Shown here piece after piece: positions 1 through 12,700 of a DNA stretch of 64,000 nucleotides. Each line of letters starts with the position of its first letter. Positions within the stretch are counted from its first letter, which is position 1. The notes under the pieces were generated by a model. That model was not told the origin of the DNA, did not search any database, and was given only the letters and a program-made list of their open reading frames with translations. Origin of the DNA: Channallabes apus (lineage: Eukaryota; Chordata; Actinopteri; Siluriformes; Clariidae). The translations under genes were made by a program, and so were the position numbers. The stretch is from NCBI GenBank assembly GCA_030522415.1, contig CM060121.1:6104476-6168475 (forward strand). Reading direction: 5' to 3'.

Positions 1-914
1 AGAAACAGAAATAGAACAATTCAGACTTCCCTTTTGTAATTTAAGCTGCATATGATGGTCACAGCTGAGTCTAAAGTTCAACTCTCAATAAAGCCTTATC
101 AATTCATAATGATCATCTTGAATGCTTCCTGCTTTGGGCGGCCAAACACACACACACACGCACACACAATCTTTTCATGTTTGAGTTGGAATTTGAAATG
201 AGTCATTTTGAAATTAGTTAGTTAAAACACATAAATAAACGGCGCAGCATTTACATGACGCCGACTACCTTTTTTGTTGCGACTCTCAGACACAGTAAAA
301 AAATTATAATGTTGAAAACACTTTAAAGAAGTCTGTATGTCAATGAATGATGATCCAATTGAGCCCACTTCAGTTTTTCCCACGACATTCAGCAAGTGGA
401 ATGCTGATCCTTGTAAATTAACATAACTTTTTTCCACCTTGTGAAAGAGACCCATCTTTCTTTGTAAACTGTACACACAATCACTCTCCAACATCACTTG
501 CACATTACAGGAACTTGGCTGAGAGGCATACTGAGAAAACTTTCTACCTTGATGGTATCCAAGCTCTGGTGAAACTCTGGAACTTTAAAGACATGTGGAC
601 TGTACACAACTGTTTGATTGCCTGCCAAGGGACAGGCGCTGAAGGACCATGGGAGATATTTAAAGCAGTTATAATGTTTGATAGACTGTTTGAATGATGT
701 TTAATTTTACAAAAAGTATCTAATCAGCTGGAATTGTTGCTACAGTATGTTGCTGCGTAAGAGGAACTTCTGGTTGTCCTGTTATAACAAAATACTCGAC
801 AGTAACTCTGCTTTTTGCAGCTTTTTTTAAAACAGCATAAACCACTGTTTTCCATACTCATGTCATTATTAAAACAAACATAAGGTTATTAAGAGCACCT
901 GAGACTTGTGTGTC
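1..914. other. 3' flank of the receptor gene, no clear gene
   Basis: This stretch lies downstream of the minus-strand receptor stop codon, so it should hold its 3' UTR and flank. An ATTAAA-type polyadenylation hexamer is readable on the minus strand at 700-705. A short (CA)n tract sits near 150-168. Small open frames here show no recognisable domain and I treat them as chance. Confidence 0.4.
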
Positions 915-1102
915 TTACTGACTATGCTGGACATGTGTGTACACAAAATCATCTTGTACTTTGTCCACCTTGTGCTTGTTCCTGGCGGGAGTGTTAAACA
1001 CAAGCTCGCCGTACTGCACCTCGTCCTCTTTCTTCTTTTGCTTCCTCTTGGTTGCTCGAGTAACCACCTCAGCATATTCCACATCTTCATCCTGATCATG
1101 TG
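915..1102 (-). CDS. receptor exon 6: cytoplasmic tail with ITIM-like motifs
   Basis: The acceptor is a pyrimidine-rich tract ending in CAG at 1105-1103. With the G left by exon 5, the frame reads AHDQDED and runs to TAA at 917-915. Two motifs fit the ITIM pattern V-x-Y-x-x-V/L: VEYAEV (Tyr296) and VQYGEL (Tyr317). A third tyrosine sits in FVYTHV (Tyr341), which lacks a small or aliphatic -2 residue. Between them is a very basic linker (KRKQKKK). ITIMs recruit SH2 phosphatases in known receptors, so an inhibitory role is inferred. No TxYxxV/I switch motif (ITSM), usual in SLAM tails, is present. Confidence 0.72.
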
Positions 1103-4100
1103 CTGGACCATAAGAAAACACTTTGTTACATTTTTTTAAATTCCTGTTATGATCAAAGTTTCTTTTCCTTCTTGTTTTATTTAATTTGATTTTTAAATAC
1201 AATTCATTTATAGTGCCTGCAGCACATGGGTGTCTGGTTTTATCTGGAAGAGACCGGTGTGGATTCAGGTTTATATTTCAACCGTGCAGAAGCCACACCT
1301 GATGATATAGTGAAAGTCAAAATAAACTAATCAAAGTGGTGGAATCTTTCCTGATGTTGGCTGGGAGGTGACACTTATTGAAAGTGAAACTTGGGAACAC
1401 CAATTAGTCAAATCTGCGTGTCTTTGGACTGTAGGAGGAAACCAGAATATCTAGAGGAAACTCATGCAAACATGCAAACTCGACACACACAGACCTGAGG
1501 TGGTAATCAAACCCTGGAAGTGGTCGAAGGTTTGACTGGAAGTATATAAACAGTGAGGTCAATAAGTATTTGATCACCCTGTGATTTTGCAAGTTCTTTT
1601 ACTTAGAAATCATGGAGGGGTCTACAATTTTCAGTATAAGTGCATTTCTATTGTGAAAGACAGAACCTAGAAAGAATGATCCAGAAATCACATTGTATGA
1701 TTTTTTTTAACACTAGAAGCACCGCGCCAGTGTGACCTACTTATAACGCGGTTCAGCGGTCATATAACCGCCTATTGTTTTGAATGGGAAGCTGTTGCTG
1801 ACACACAATGATCGCTAGATGGCGCCTTAACCCAAAGCAAATAGTTTAGCTCCAAGATCAACTTGCACTTGGACAATGCGCCGTTCATTCCCACGTTGAT
1901 AATCAGTGGTATTTTTTTTTCATATTCAACTGAGAAAACCTACTACAGAGTCTCTAAGGGGAGTCATTAAGTCTCTACTTAATTTTATAATGTTTTAAGA
2001 AAATTAGTTCGTTCATTCTATTTGAAGCTTCTGAACTTCTCGGATGTTTTTTTAGTGTGACAGTGCTTTAGATGAGGTCTGAACTCACTTCCGTGAAATT
2101 ATCGCTAAAACAATGTAATGACCCCTCCTGAGGATATAAAGCTTTATTATTGTGTTTGAATAAATCTACCACAGCTGAACAACTTCACTTTTCCGTTCTG
2201 GTAAAATAAGCACCTTGGATACCTGTTGCAGCTGCTTATCGGAATGGTGGCTCAGTGGTAAGTGTTTCACCTACTGTGTGGACGATCCGGGTTCGATTCC
2301 CAGCCAGTGATCAACAACAAATTGGGTTCATAAATTAAGTTGAAATTTAAATTATTGTGTCCTATTTATATGATGTCATCCTCGATAATGATTATAATAA
2401 ATATATAAATAATTTTTCAGGTTAAATTTTTTCACGCTCCAGCGATATGTAATGACTGATAATTTTTCATTCCCTTTTCCACTAAAGTGAAGATCCGTTG
2501 TTCACTAGTTCCCTACAGCGCTACAGTTCGCTACTCTGTGCAGCTGTGTGTGTACGGAGAATTTGTGTATATATGCGCATTTCATATGTAGCCGTTTGAG
2601 CAGTTAGTAGTATATATGTATGTGTGACTGTTTCATATATGTGTATGCAAGTGTTTCAAGCGTGTGTGCATGAGTGAAGTTTGATTTAAGCCCTATATGG
2701 CACCTCATAGAGGGGGCCGTAAAGGATATGCGCGCGCGTGCAAGCGCTGCAGCCTGTGAAATCTAATACCATATTGTGTAGTGTCCCTTTTTCCGCTAAC
2801 AAAGATAATTTTTATCAACTTGTTATTAATTCATTATTTTACGGTGCATATTTAACATGCGCAACATTATATCAACATTTTAAAAAATTTATTGGAGAGG
2901 GCAAGGCATTTATCTTGCCCCCCCCCGTATGTGACGGTTAACCCCTAGAGGGCGCCTAACGCCCGTTTATATTTTCATTTGTAGTTTTTGTTATGTTAGT
3001 TTTACTTCGTTTCCCAGTATGCACCTCGGTCAGGTGACGTAAGAAGCTCACCTGAACCGAGGGAAGACTAATTATGTTTGATTTAAGTTTCATTATAAAT
3101 AGCCTGACTGAATAGCAGTCAGGCGTCTAGCTTTTGTTATAGTTAAGTTCAGTTTGTGTTTGGATGTTTATTTGACCTTTTGATGTTTAATAAAAGGACG
3201 TTGCTGAACCGTCAGCTCGCCTCCGCGTTCATGCCACACACACACTCCAGACGCAGACAGAGAGGGAAACGTGACAGAAAGCTAGACCGTATAAGTGGCA
3301 TGGCGGAGGATTCCCACCTTAATAATTTTTGGGGGGGCGCGGATACCATCTCGCCCGAGCTGGCGAACTGGCTGGAGGACAGCGAGGAAGAGGGGTTTGG
3401 TAGCTGGGAGTACTGCTGGCTGGAAAACGGCAAGGTAGACGTACACCGGAGCTGGAAGTACAACCAGCTAGTGAGATGGGAGCACTTGCGGGAGAGCAGC
3501 GAGGAGAGAGAGAGAAGGGAAAACGAGCTCAGGTGGTGGATTCCGGAGCCGGAGCGGGTGAGAGAAATGCTGGAGCATGTGAAGATGCTCCAGCAGATGA
3601 TCCTCCACTTCCGGGATAACCGCGAAGCGGGCTCGGAGCTTTCTCCTCCCTCGCCAACGCTCAGCAGCGAGCGAGCGTGTCAGCAGCCGCTAACCGACGC
3701 ACCCATTCTGCCGCCGCCTTCCGGCTTCAAGGAGAGCGAGCGAGCGTGTCAGCAGCCGCTAACCGACGCACCCGTTCTGCCGCCGCCTTCCGGCTTCAAG
3801 GACAGTGACCGAGCGTGTCAGCAGCCGCTAACCGACGCACCCGTTCTGCCGCCGCCTTCCGGCTTCAGGGACAATGAGCGAGCGTGTCAGCAGCCGCTAA
3901 CCGACGCACCCGTGCTGCCGCCGCCTTCCGGCTTCGAGGACAGCGAGTTAGCGTGTCAGCAGCCGCTGTCCCACGCACCCGTTCTGCCGCCGCCTCCCGG
4001 CTTTGAGGACGACGTTGAGCCGACGAGCGCACTGCACGCTCCAACGCCGTCGTCGAGCGCAGTGACCGCTCCCACGCCGTCGTCGAGCGCAGTGACCGCT

Positions 4101-7100
4101 CCCACGCCGTCGTCGAGCGCATTGACCGCTCCCACGCCGTCGTCGAGCGCAGTGACCGCTCCCACGCCGTCGTCGAGCGCAGTGACCGCTCCCACGCCGT
4201 CGTCGAGCGCCGAGCCAGCTCTGCAACCGCCGAGCACGTCTCCAGCCCAGCAGCCGCAGAGCACGTCTCCGGTCCCGTCACCCAGCCTCCTGGTCGGGAG
4301 GCCGAAGGTAGTACTGTGGGGTGGGTGCCCGGAGCCTCCGGTGATGCTCCGGAGGAGCATTTTTTTGGGGGGGAGTACTGTGACGGTTAACCCCTAGAGG
4401 GCGCCTAACGCCCGTTTATATTTTCGTTTGTAGTTTTTGTTATGTTAGTTTTACTTCGTTTCCCAGTATGCACCTCGGTCAGGTGACGTAGGAAGCTCAC
4501 CTGAACCGAGGGAAGACTAATTATGTTTGATTTAAGTTTCATTATAAATAGCCTGACTGAATAGCAGTCAGGCGTCTAGCTTTTGTTATAGTTAAGTTCA
4601 GTTTGTGTTTGGATGTTTATTTGACCTTTTGATGTTTAATAAAAGGACTTTGCTGAACCGTCAGCTCGCCTCCGCGTTCATGCCACGCACACACTCCAGA
4701 CGCAGACAGAGAAGGAAACGTGACACCGTAGAACTGGCCCTCGTTGAAACTGCCGGATGCATTGTCCTCAGAATGCATACATTTTTCCTTCGTTTTGCCT
4801 GGTAAATCGTGAGCGTTATATTTCTTCCTTTCCCCAGGAAAGGCTTCACAAAACGCATTACAACGGTGTCTGATAACATATCAGAAATAAAAATACTTAT
4901 GTTTTAATTTAATCGAATGAACAGCCGTGAATAGCTGACACTCAGTGACAGCCAATGAAATTGAAGCATTTTCCACGTGGTGTGGCGTGGCTTAAATAAT
5001 AGCATAAAATCATCCAGACCCTGGTTCGAATCCCGCTCTGGGTGAAAATGTAATAAATGTGAATTATTTTATTCAACTAATTTTAATGTGTTTCATAGTT
5101 TAGTACTGAGGCATACGTTGGGTTGTTTTTGCTATGAATACTAAAATTTAATTAATTATAGAGAGTTTAAAATTGAGGTCATTTCTAGAAGGAAAAGATG
5201 GAAATACAATTGTTCCTTTTAATACTCTGTTTATGTATAAAGTATTTTGCATGTAAAATAAAATAATTAACAACAAATTCAAGCGGTTTATTTTCCACAT
5301 TCTCATAATAAAAGATTATATCTTTAATAGTAAAGGAGTGAGACACATTAAGGTGGTTCAAGAGGTGGTCTTTTAAAAGACTTAAGAATTTTTTTGTTTT
5401 CTCACACTCAACAAACAAATGAATCAGAGATTCATTTAATGTATCTCAAAAAACCTCCAAGTATTTAGTTTTACCGGGAACATTTTGTGGAGAATCTTAA
5501 AATAAACAAAAAGCCTTAACAAAGGGCACCGTTTTGATCAAAAGGATGATAAATGCATGTGAAAAAATGCAGACATGAAGGACTATACTCGACAAGAGTA
5601 TAGAGAACGATAATCATGTTTACAATAAGATAATTAATTAAATTATAAAATTGTATCAAATAAGAACTTTATCTAAAAGCCAGACCGAGCAAATTTCTCA
5701 TTCACTGCTGAAGTAGTAAAATATGTTTATACTGTAGGATACTTTAAAATATGAATAAAACAGTACTAGACACAAATATATGATATGGTAGTATATATGC
5801 AATGAAAAAGCTATTTACACATGAGTGCTCAAATGTAAAGCCAACGCAATTATTAATTTATTGTGTATATTTAACTTCATTCAGCCGTTTAAGTTATATG
5901 AAAAATAACGTGCCTACCAGCCCACTATTATTTTCTGTTCAAATTTAAAGATGCCCTGTGTGAACAAAGAATACAAAAGTGTATAATCTTTAATAAAGTT
6001 GGCCTAATACAATATTGTTTCCAATACTGAAGCAAACATGATTTTGTTTTAGTCTATTCTTTGAATACAACGCGATAGCGCGCTCCGAGGTGAAGCGCAC
6101 CCACAGTTACTGTAATCCCTCATCTCACCTTTCATTCACACTGTACTGTAGGTGTGAAGTTATCAAACCGGTTTAGCTGCTGGGGGAATTCGCAGAATTG
6201 GGTTTTAAAACAAATTAACAAGACCGAGCCTAAAATGTATTTCGCCAGCAAAACATAAACAGAAAAATAAACATAATAAAATGTTTAATCCTAACAATTA
6301 AATAGTTGGATTTGATACTTTGAGTGTAATTCACAAATTTACTGAATATATGCAGATTGTGTAAAATAACTAAACCTGTTTCCTTCCTAGACCTTTTGTA
6401 CCACACTGTAAACCCTAGTACTCAAAGTCATTAAACATATGAAGTACTGATAACTTAGATAATTACAATTAGTTCAAATTAATAGACCGTGGTGAGTATT
6501 TTATATATATTTTTTTAGTTTTCCCAACTTATTCGAGTTTACAGTGCATTAAACATTTTCTAAAATTCGTTTAAAACCGGCGTGCTTAAACCCGTGGCTT
6601 GCACTTTCACTTTACGTTTACGCTTAAGTTTAATCAAATAAACACAACATACGGCAAATATATCATCTCAAAGCTTTTATGTTTTGGGTCATAAATGCAG
6701 TGTTCAGTTACATTCCTGTGTGTCCACCCTGATTTTTAACCACTGCTGGAAGGACTTTAAACAACCTATTTATGTATTTATTACATGCCTCATATGTAAG
6801 TATCTCAAACCAGAATTTTTCAATGGCAGTAATTAAATCAGATTTTGTAGTCGATTTTGCTTCTTTTCGAATATAGTCTTTCAGAACATGCCACACCGTT
6901 TCAATGGGGTTCATGTCGGGAGACTCGGCGGGTGTCTTCACCCAGTTAGTTCCCTCTTCAGCGATCACTTTTCCTGCAGCAGTGTGCTTTGGGTCATTGT
7001 CCTGGAAAAAACGGTGACGAATACTGAAGGTTTCCTTTATGTATGGGGCAGCGGTTCCTTTTATAATCTCCTCTTCGAAGAAAGACCTGTCCATTATTCC

Positions 7101-8095
7101 TTCAAAGATGACAATAGGTCCTGATCCACGTCTAGAAATGGCTCCCCAAACATGAATTTTAACAGGATGTTTCGGCTTGGGTTTGAACACTTGTCTCCCT
7201 GTTTTTTACGAAAGGACATTGTGGCAAAGCGATCCAAAGCCACTGTCGTTTCATCAGTGAAAATGACGTCGTGAAATTTTTCCTCTTCATTGATCCATGT
7301 CTGAGTTTGTTGGAGACGTATCTCTTTGTTTTTGTCGCGGATCATGGGACAATGCAAAGTTTTCCTATATCTCCAACCAAGTTTTTGCCTGATTCGATGA
7401 ATTGATCTCTCACTGATGTCCACTCCATTTTCACGCCACAGTTGTTTTTTCACAGCGCTTCCAACCATTTCGTCGTTTTGGCTAGTGATGGTTTCTATGG
7501 CTGCGACAACAGCTCTGTTAAATAAGTGCATAACATTAATTTACTTTTTTGACATTAAAAGCCTAACAAACACATGACAGTGTATAAGACAGAGCTACAT
7601 ACCGATTCATTTTGCGAGGGTTGCGTTTGCGTGATGTCCGTTCTTTATAATGTCTTCTGATGATGCTCAATGTTACGTCTACACCAACAGATTTCAGATG
7701 GCGGTGTATTTCGCGACTGGAACTTCCAGCAGACATCATTGTCCTGATGTCTTGAGAATGAAGTGTACTGATCTTGGTCATTTTGAAATGCCTCTACTGT
7801 ACGTGTGGATGGACTGTATTTATCCAGGCTACTGTATGTATGACACAATGACGGGGAAAGTGCATGGGCATCAACTCGCACGTTCTGTAATAATCCATTG
7901 TCTTTTAGAGCCCATTAATAAAGCATTCGCTAGTTATCCAGCTGATATGCAGGTCAATCTGCATTTGAAAAGGATTAAAAATGAGCAAAATCAACCGGAA
8001 TCACTCTAAGCAAGTCAAAGGTAAACGAAAAAATGGCTTTAAGTCAAAGATAAAAATAAATGAGGGCAAAATAAAAATATTACAAAATACAGGGG

Positions 8096-8144
<49 letters not shown>

Positions 8145-9627
8145 GGTGGAAAGTAACGAATTACATTTACTCGCGTTACTGTAATTGAGTAGCTTTTTTG
8201 TGTATTTCTACTTTTTAAAGTAGTTTTAAAAATCTGTAATTTTACTTTTACTTAAGTACGTTTTGTTTGAAGTATTGTAATTCGCTACATTTTAAATCAT
8301 ATTCGCTACTGAGTAAAAAATAAATGAATGAAAATGATAAAACAATAAAAAAAAAATATTATGCTTTATAAATGCTCCGTTGCGCCGCGTGTGTGTACTG
8401 TATCATGTCCTGGTCGCGCGCCGCTCCAGACTCCACTCCAGGTTTTCTGACATCGGCATCTTCCTGGCCTTCCACACGGCCGCTTCCGCCCTGAGTGACG
8501 TCATCGACTAACGCGACTGGAGAGAGACGCGCGAAAGATGAAAGAGGTTGTGATTTTGGCGTTTTGATATTTGGTTGTGTATTCTGGTTTTGACTTTTTG
8601 CCTCCAATTGACTTTGGTTATTGCTTTGTCCCTTTGGTTTGGTTGGTCTTTGTATATATTTATAGATAATTTCACTGTATGTCTGTGCACTCACTAGTAG
8701 CAGGGGCGTGGCTACCATTTATTTTTGGAAGAGGGAGTTTATTTGGGAATTTATTTGCTCAGGAATAAAATAAAGATAGCTGACTACCTTATTGTACGGA
8801 ATGATGGGGGGGGGGATAAAATTATATATACATAATATATATAAGGTTATCAAAGCAGTCCCACAGCTTAATCATAGCTAAAACAATCCAGTGAAATATT
8901 AGACCGTGAGACTTTTTTGAGCCAGGTATTTTATATAGTTTAGCTTAGGTTTATATTTTATATAGTTTATATAGGTTTAGGGAGTCCGGGAAGGTACCTG
9001 TATTTTTGTTTGTGTTTTTTTTTTTTTTTTTTTGCAGGTAATCTAGGTACTAAATATAAATACCATTTTGTTTATTATTTTGGCCTGGGTCCATCCTGAA
9101 TCTGATCCTCCTCCTGGTGTGTGTGTGTTTGTGTCTGTGTGTGTGTGTGTGTATACAAACCTCATTATTTCATCAGTTAATGATTGGATCGAGTTCTTTC
9201 TGCCATATACCACCATTTCCATACTGTTTAAAATAGAACCCTGAACCAGTCTTTTGCTGTATGGTCCTAGACTGGGACGTAACACCATATTTAAGTGACC
9301 ACTTTGATTTTCAAGCACAAGAAAGACAACAGCTTTATTACTGTATGTTAAGGTGTTCCTTCAGTTAAAAAACAACTAGTTTGAGATTTTATATCTGCTC
9401 ATCTTTTTTGAACTACGCTAGAATGCCTCATCCCACCCCCGCTGTTAAAAAAATAAAAATAAAAAAGTAACTCGGTAACTTTTACTCTGAGTACATTTTT
9501 TAATGAGCTACTTTTTACTTTTAGTTGAGTAGATTTTTATAATGGTAACTTTACTTGTACTTAAGTAAAATTTCACTGAAGTAACAGTACTTTTACTTGA
9601 GTACAAAATATTATTACTCTTTCCACC

Positions 9628-9672
<45 letters not shown>

Positions 9673-9673
9673 G

Positions 9674-9722
<49 letters not shown>

Positions 9723-12700
9723 CACTGTATATATTTATATAAAAATAAATCTATATATATATATACCAGATCTGTATATATATATAAACGGTATCAAAAC
9801 TTCACGGTACGGTAATACCTCGGTATGAATGGCACGGTACGGTATTTATTGAATCATTTACAGGAAAAACTAAACTAATGAAGAGACTCGAAAAAAGTGC
9901 CAGAAGTGTTTATTAAACAGTACACATGAACACTGAACATAACAATGGCATACAAATTAGCCATCTATCTGTAAACTTTGAAACATAAACTTACATTTTT
10001 CAATTTTAATAACAAAAAATTATTAAACCATATAAAAAAAATAACATTTCAATTTAGTATTCTTGAAAATTTAGAAAAAAAAAAAAAATAGCAGCCTACT
10101 TATTACAGCTGGCCCATGTGCTGAATGAGTATTTGACAACACAACTCATTCACTCACTTATTCAGACAGAGACAAGATTTTTTTTTTCCTTTTTCTTTTC
10201 AGAGAGAAACCGAAATGACTCGATAAAAATATAGGTCTTCTGAGAAAAGTTTGCTCAGGCGAATGGAGCGAGCGGGCGGTAACAGGAGCTACAATTCCCA
10301 TCAGCCCAGGCGTGACCATCATCCATTGCGGTCTGTTGTCGCTACAGATCGCAAGGGATCGCACATACGCGTCATTCAGTGTGTATATGCAACTATCTCA
10401 GGTTTCATTCCATATATGCAGTTAACTGCATATATGGAATGAAACCTGAGATAGTTGCATATACACACTGAATGACGCATAGATAGTATGCGCGATCCCT
10501 TGCGCCATCTGCTGAGAGAAATGAGAATCGCAGGTTGGAAAAGGCAGGAAACGTCACGCCACCGCGCAGCTGTCAGCAATTTCACGTAAATAAGAGCAAA
10601 ATAGCTTTATACTGGCTTTTGACCTGTCTGACCCATCCTGGTGCCCCGCTTCTGGTTGGAGATCTCGTCACATGGATGCCCCGTGTGTCTCTTTGGGATG
10701 CGTCTGGTGTCTGGGGATGATTCTCTCTACTTAGAAGACGGTTCTGGCCTCGACTGGTGTTGGCAGCTGTTTCTCTGAGGACTTGACAATTTGATAGTTC
10801 AGGACTGGAACTTTCTACAAATCTACCTGAGTCTCCAATAACTACCTGGACTCCATTTTAACATCAATTAACATCAGCTATTATAGCTGAACTGCCTGCC
10901 ACCTAACACACTGTATAAATGCAGATCATTTCCTGCTATCTGTTTCACCCAGATGAGGATGAGTTCCCTGTTGAGTCTGGTTCCTCTCAAGGTTTCTTCC
11001 TATTACCATCTCAGGGAGTTTTTCCTTGCCACTGTCGCCCGTGGCTTGCTCACCAGGGACTATCTGACCATTTTGATTCATACACATTCACATTCCATAC
11101 AAACTTAAATAATTCTTTTGATTGTGTAAAGCTGCTTTGAGACAATGTCAATTGTTAAAAGCACTATACAAATAAAATTGAATTGAATTGAATTTACTGG
11201 TGCAATTTTTTTAAATTTAAGCATGCTGGGTGATTAAGCTCACAGATCTAGGAAAAGTCATGAAAGGAGGGTCCTGGATTTTGATCAAGTGTGAAGTATT
11301 TTTTTCCCCCTTGCTGTCTGCTTCTCTGTGCTTCTAATGTTAATAATTACTGTGTCAAATAAGTATTTGATCACTTGCTTATCAGAGAGATTTCTGACCC
11401 TCAAAGACCTGTTATTTAACTTTTAAATAGTCCAGCTACACTCTGCTCATGATTCTAAATTAGTAGCACCTGTTTGAGGTTGTTAGCTGTCATGAAGACA
11501 CCTGTGCACCACACAATCATCCAAAGTCTACACTGTTAAAATTTCTGTTAATTCACGGCAAAAATTTAACAGTATAATCCTGCTTTGCTCAAAAGCAGTG
11601 TATTGCTGTTTTTTACGGTTGGTGAAATGATGTAGACAAAATTTAACAGGATTTTAGCGTATTTATTGCACGAAGGCCAAAAAACAGTACTTAACAGTAT
11701 TTGGGGAACAGGAAACTGCAGAGCACACGTGGATTTTCATCCATCTTTATTCTGAGACTTAACTGGTAAGTGCACATTTGCCTTGCTCCTTTTAAACAAA
11801 ACACACCTTTGCAATTGCAAATAATTGTGGAAGCTGATATTGTAACATTTTATACGTTCATTTCAGTTCTAAATACGTCAACGTGCTAACTGTTTCAGAT
11901 ATAAGGTGAGTTCAATTAAACATCATATACTATAAACTCATCGGCAAAGTAAGCCTTTATATACCATAGCAACAAAGTGATATTTATGTCTAAATAGCAC
12001 GCTGAATTTATCGTTATCTCAATTGCTATTTTTAGCTTGCTATCTTTTCATTTATTGCCTAATATACCTTAAATGTATATTAGACACAACGGTCCACTGC
12101 ACGGTGTTTATTTCGGTAACAGTGCTTGTAAATTTGGGTAAGCTTGTTCTAATTTGTACATAACTGTATTCTGAGGGGATGGATTGGCACCCTGTCCAGG
12201 GTGTACCCTGCCTAGTGCCCGAAGTCTCCTGGGATAGGCTCCAGGTCCCCCGCGACCCTGAACACAGGATTAAGCGGTATAGAAAATGAATGAATGAATG
12301 TATTCTGAGGGGAGTTTTTCTGTACTAATGTTGCTGTTTTGTTTCTTTAATGTTGGCTGTATTTTGGATTGCTTCGATCAAAGTTAGTTTGATAGAATAA
12401 GTCACACGATTGAATACTTAGTAAGAATAATTCCTGTTCAAAAGTGTAGTGTTGTGAGGGTTGCCCACTAGAGGGCAGTGTTTGTGTTTTATAGTTTTTG
12501 TTTGTAGACTCAGTTTCCCAGAAGGTACCTCAGTCAGGTGACGCGGATGCTCACCTGAACTGAGGAAGCTCATTAGTCATAGGATAAATAGCTGTATGTT
12601 CTGGGAAACTGAGTCGAGCATTAATTTCTGTTCTGTTATGTGGGTTTTGTTTTCTTCTGGTTTTAGTTTGCTTATAGTTGGCCTTTTGGTTTCTGGAGCT

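Larger units (their letters stand above)
2930..4725 (+). mobile_element. compact non-autonomous LTR retrotransposon with its own ORF
   Basis: Two 347-bp LTRs (2930-3276 and 4379-4725), each TG...CA, bound a 1.1-kb interior. A perfect 5-bp target duplication, CCGTA, lies at 2925-2929 and 4726-4730. The LTRs differ at about five positions (about 1.4%), so the insertion is fairly young. The interior lacks protease, RT and integrase and holds one ORF. A G-rich polypurine-like tract ending in gtac precedes LTR2, as in the Gypsy at 30.4 kb. I infer that it is mobilised in trans by a Tf1/sushi-type Gypsy. Confidence 0.88.

Noticed and set aside
222..503. 93-codon minus-strand frame near the receptor 3' end
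   Set aside because: No domain, composition like UTR, and it lies after the receptor stop.
515..697. Small plus-strand frame (FYLDGIQALVKLW) resembling the end of a mariner-type transposase
   Set aside because: Only one short motif, no catalytic residues, no terminal repeats, and a different strand from the surrounding gene. Too weak to call.
2248..2300. Possible functional tRNA gene
   Set aside because: A and B boxes are present but no acceptor stem can be formed.
3865..4360. Long minus-strand frames opposite the small LTR element ORF (Arg-rich or Gly/Asp-rich repeats)
   Set aside because: Shadows of the plus-strand tandem repeats; the plus frame spans the whole interior.
10251..10585. 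Two frames sharing the same peptide on opposite strands
   Set aside because: Produced by the perfect palindrome, not by coding.
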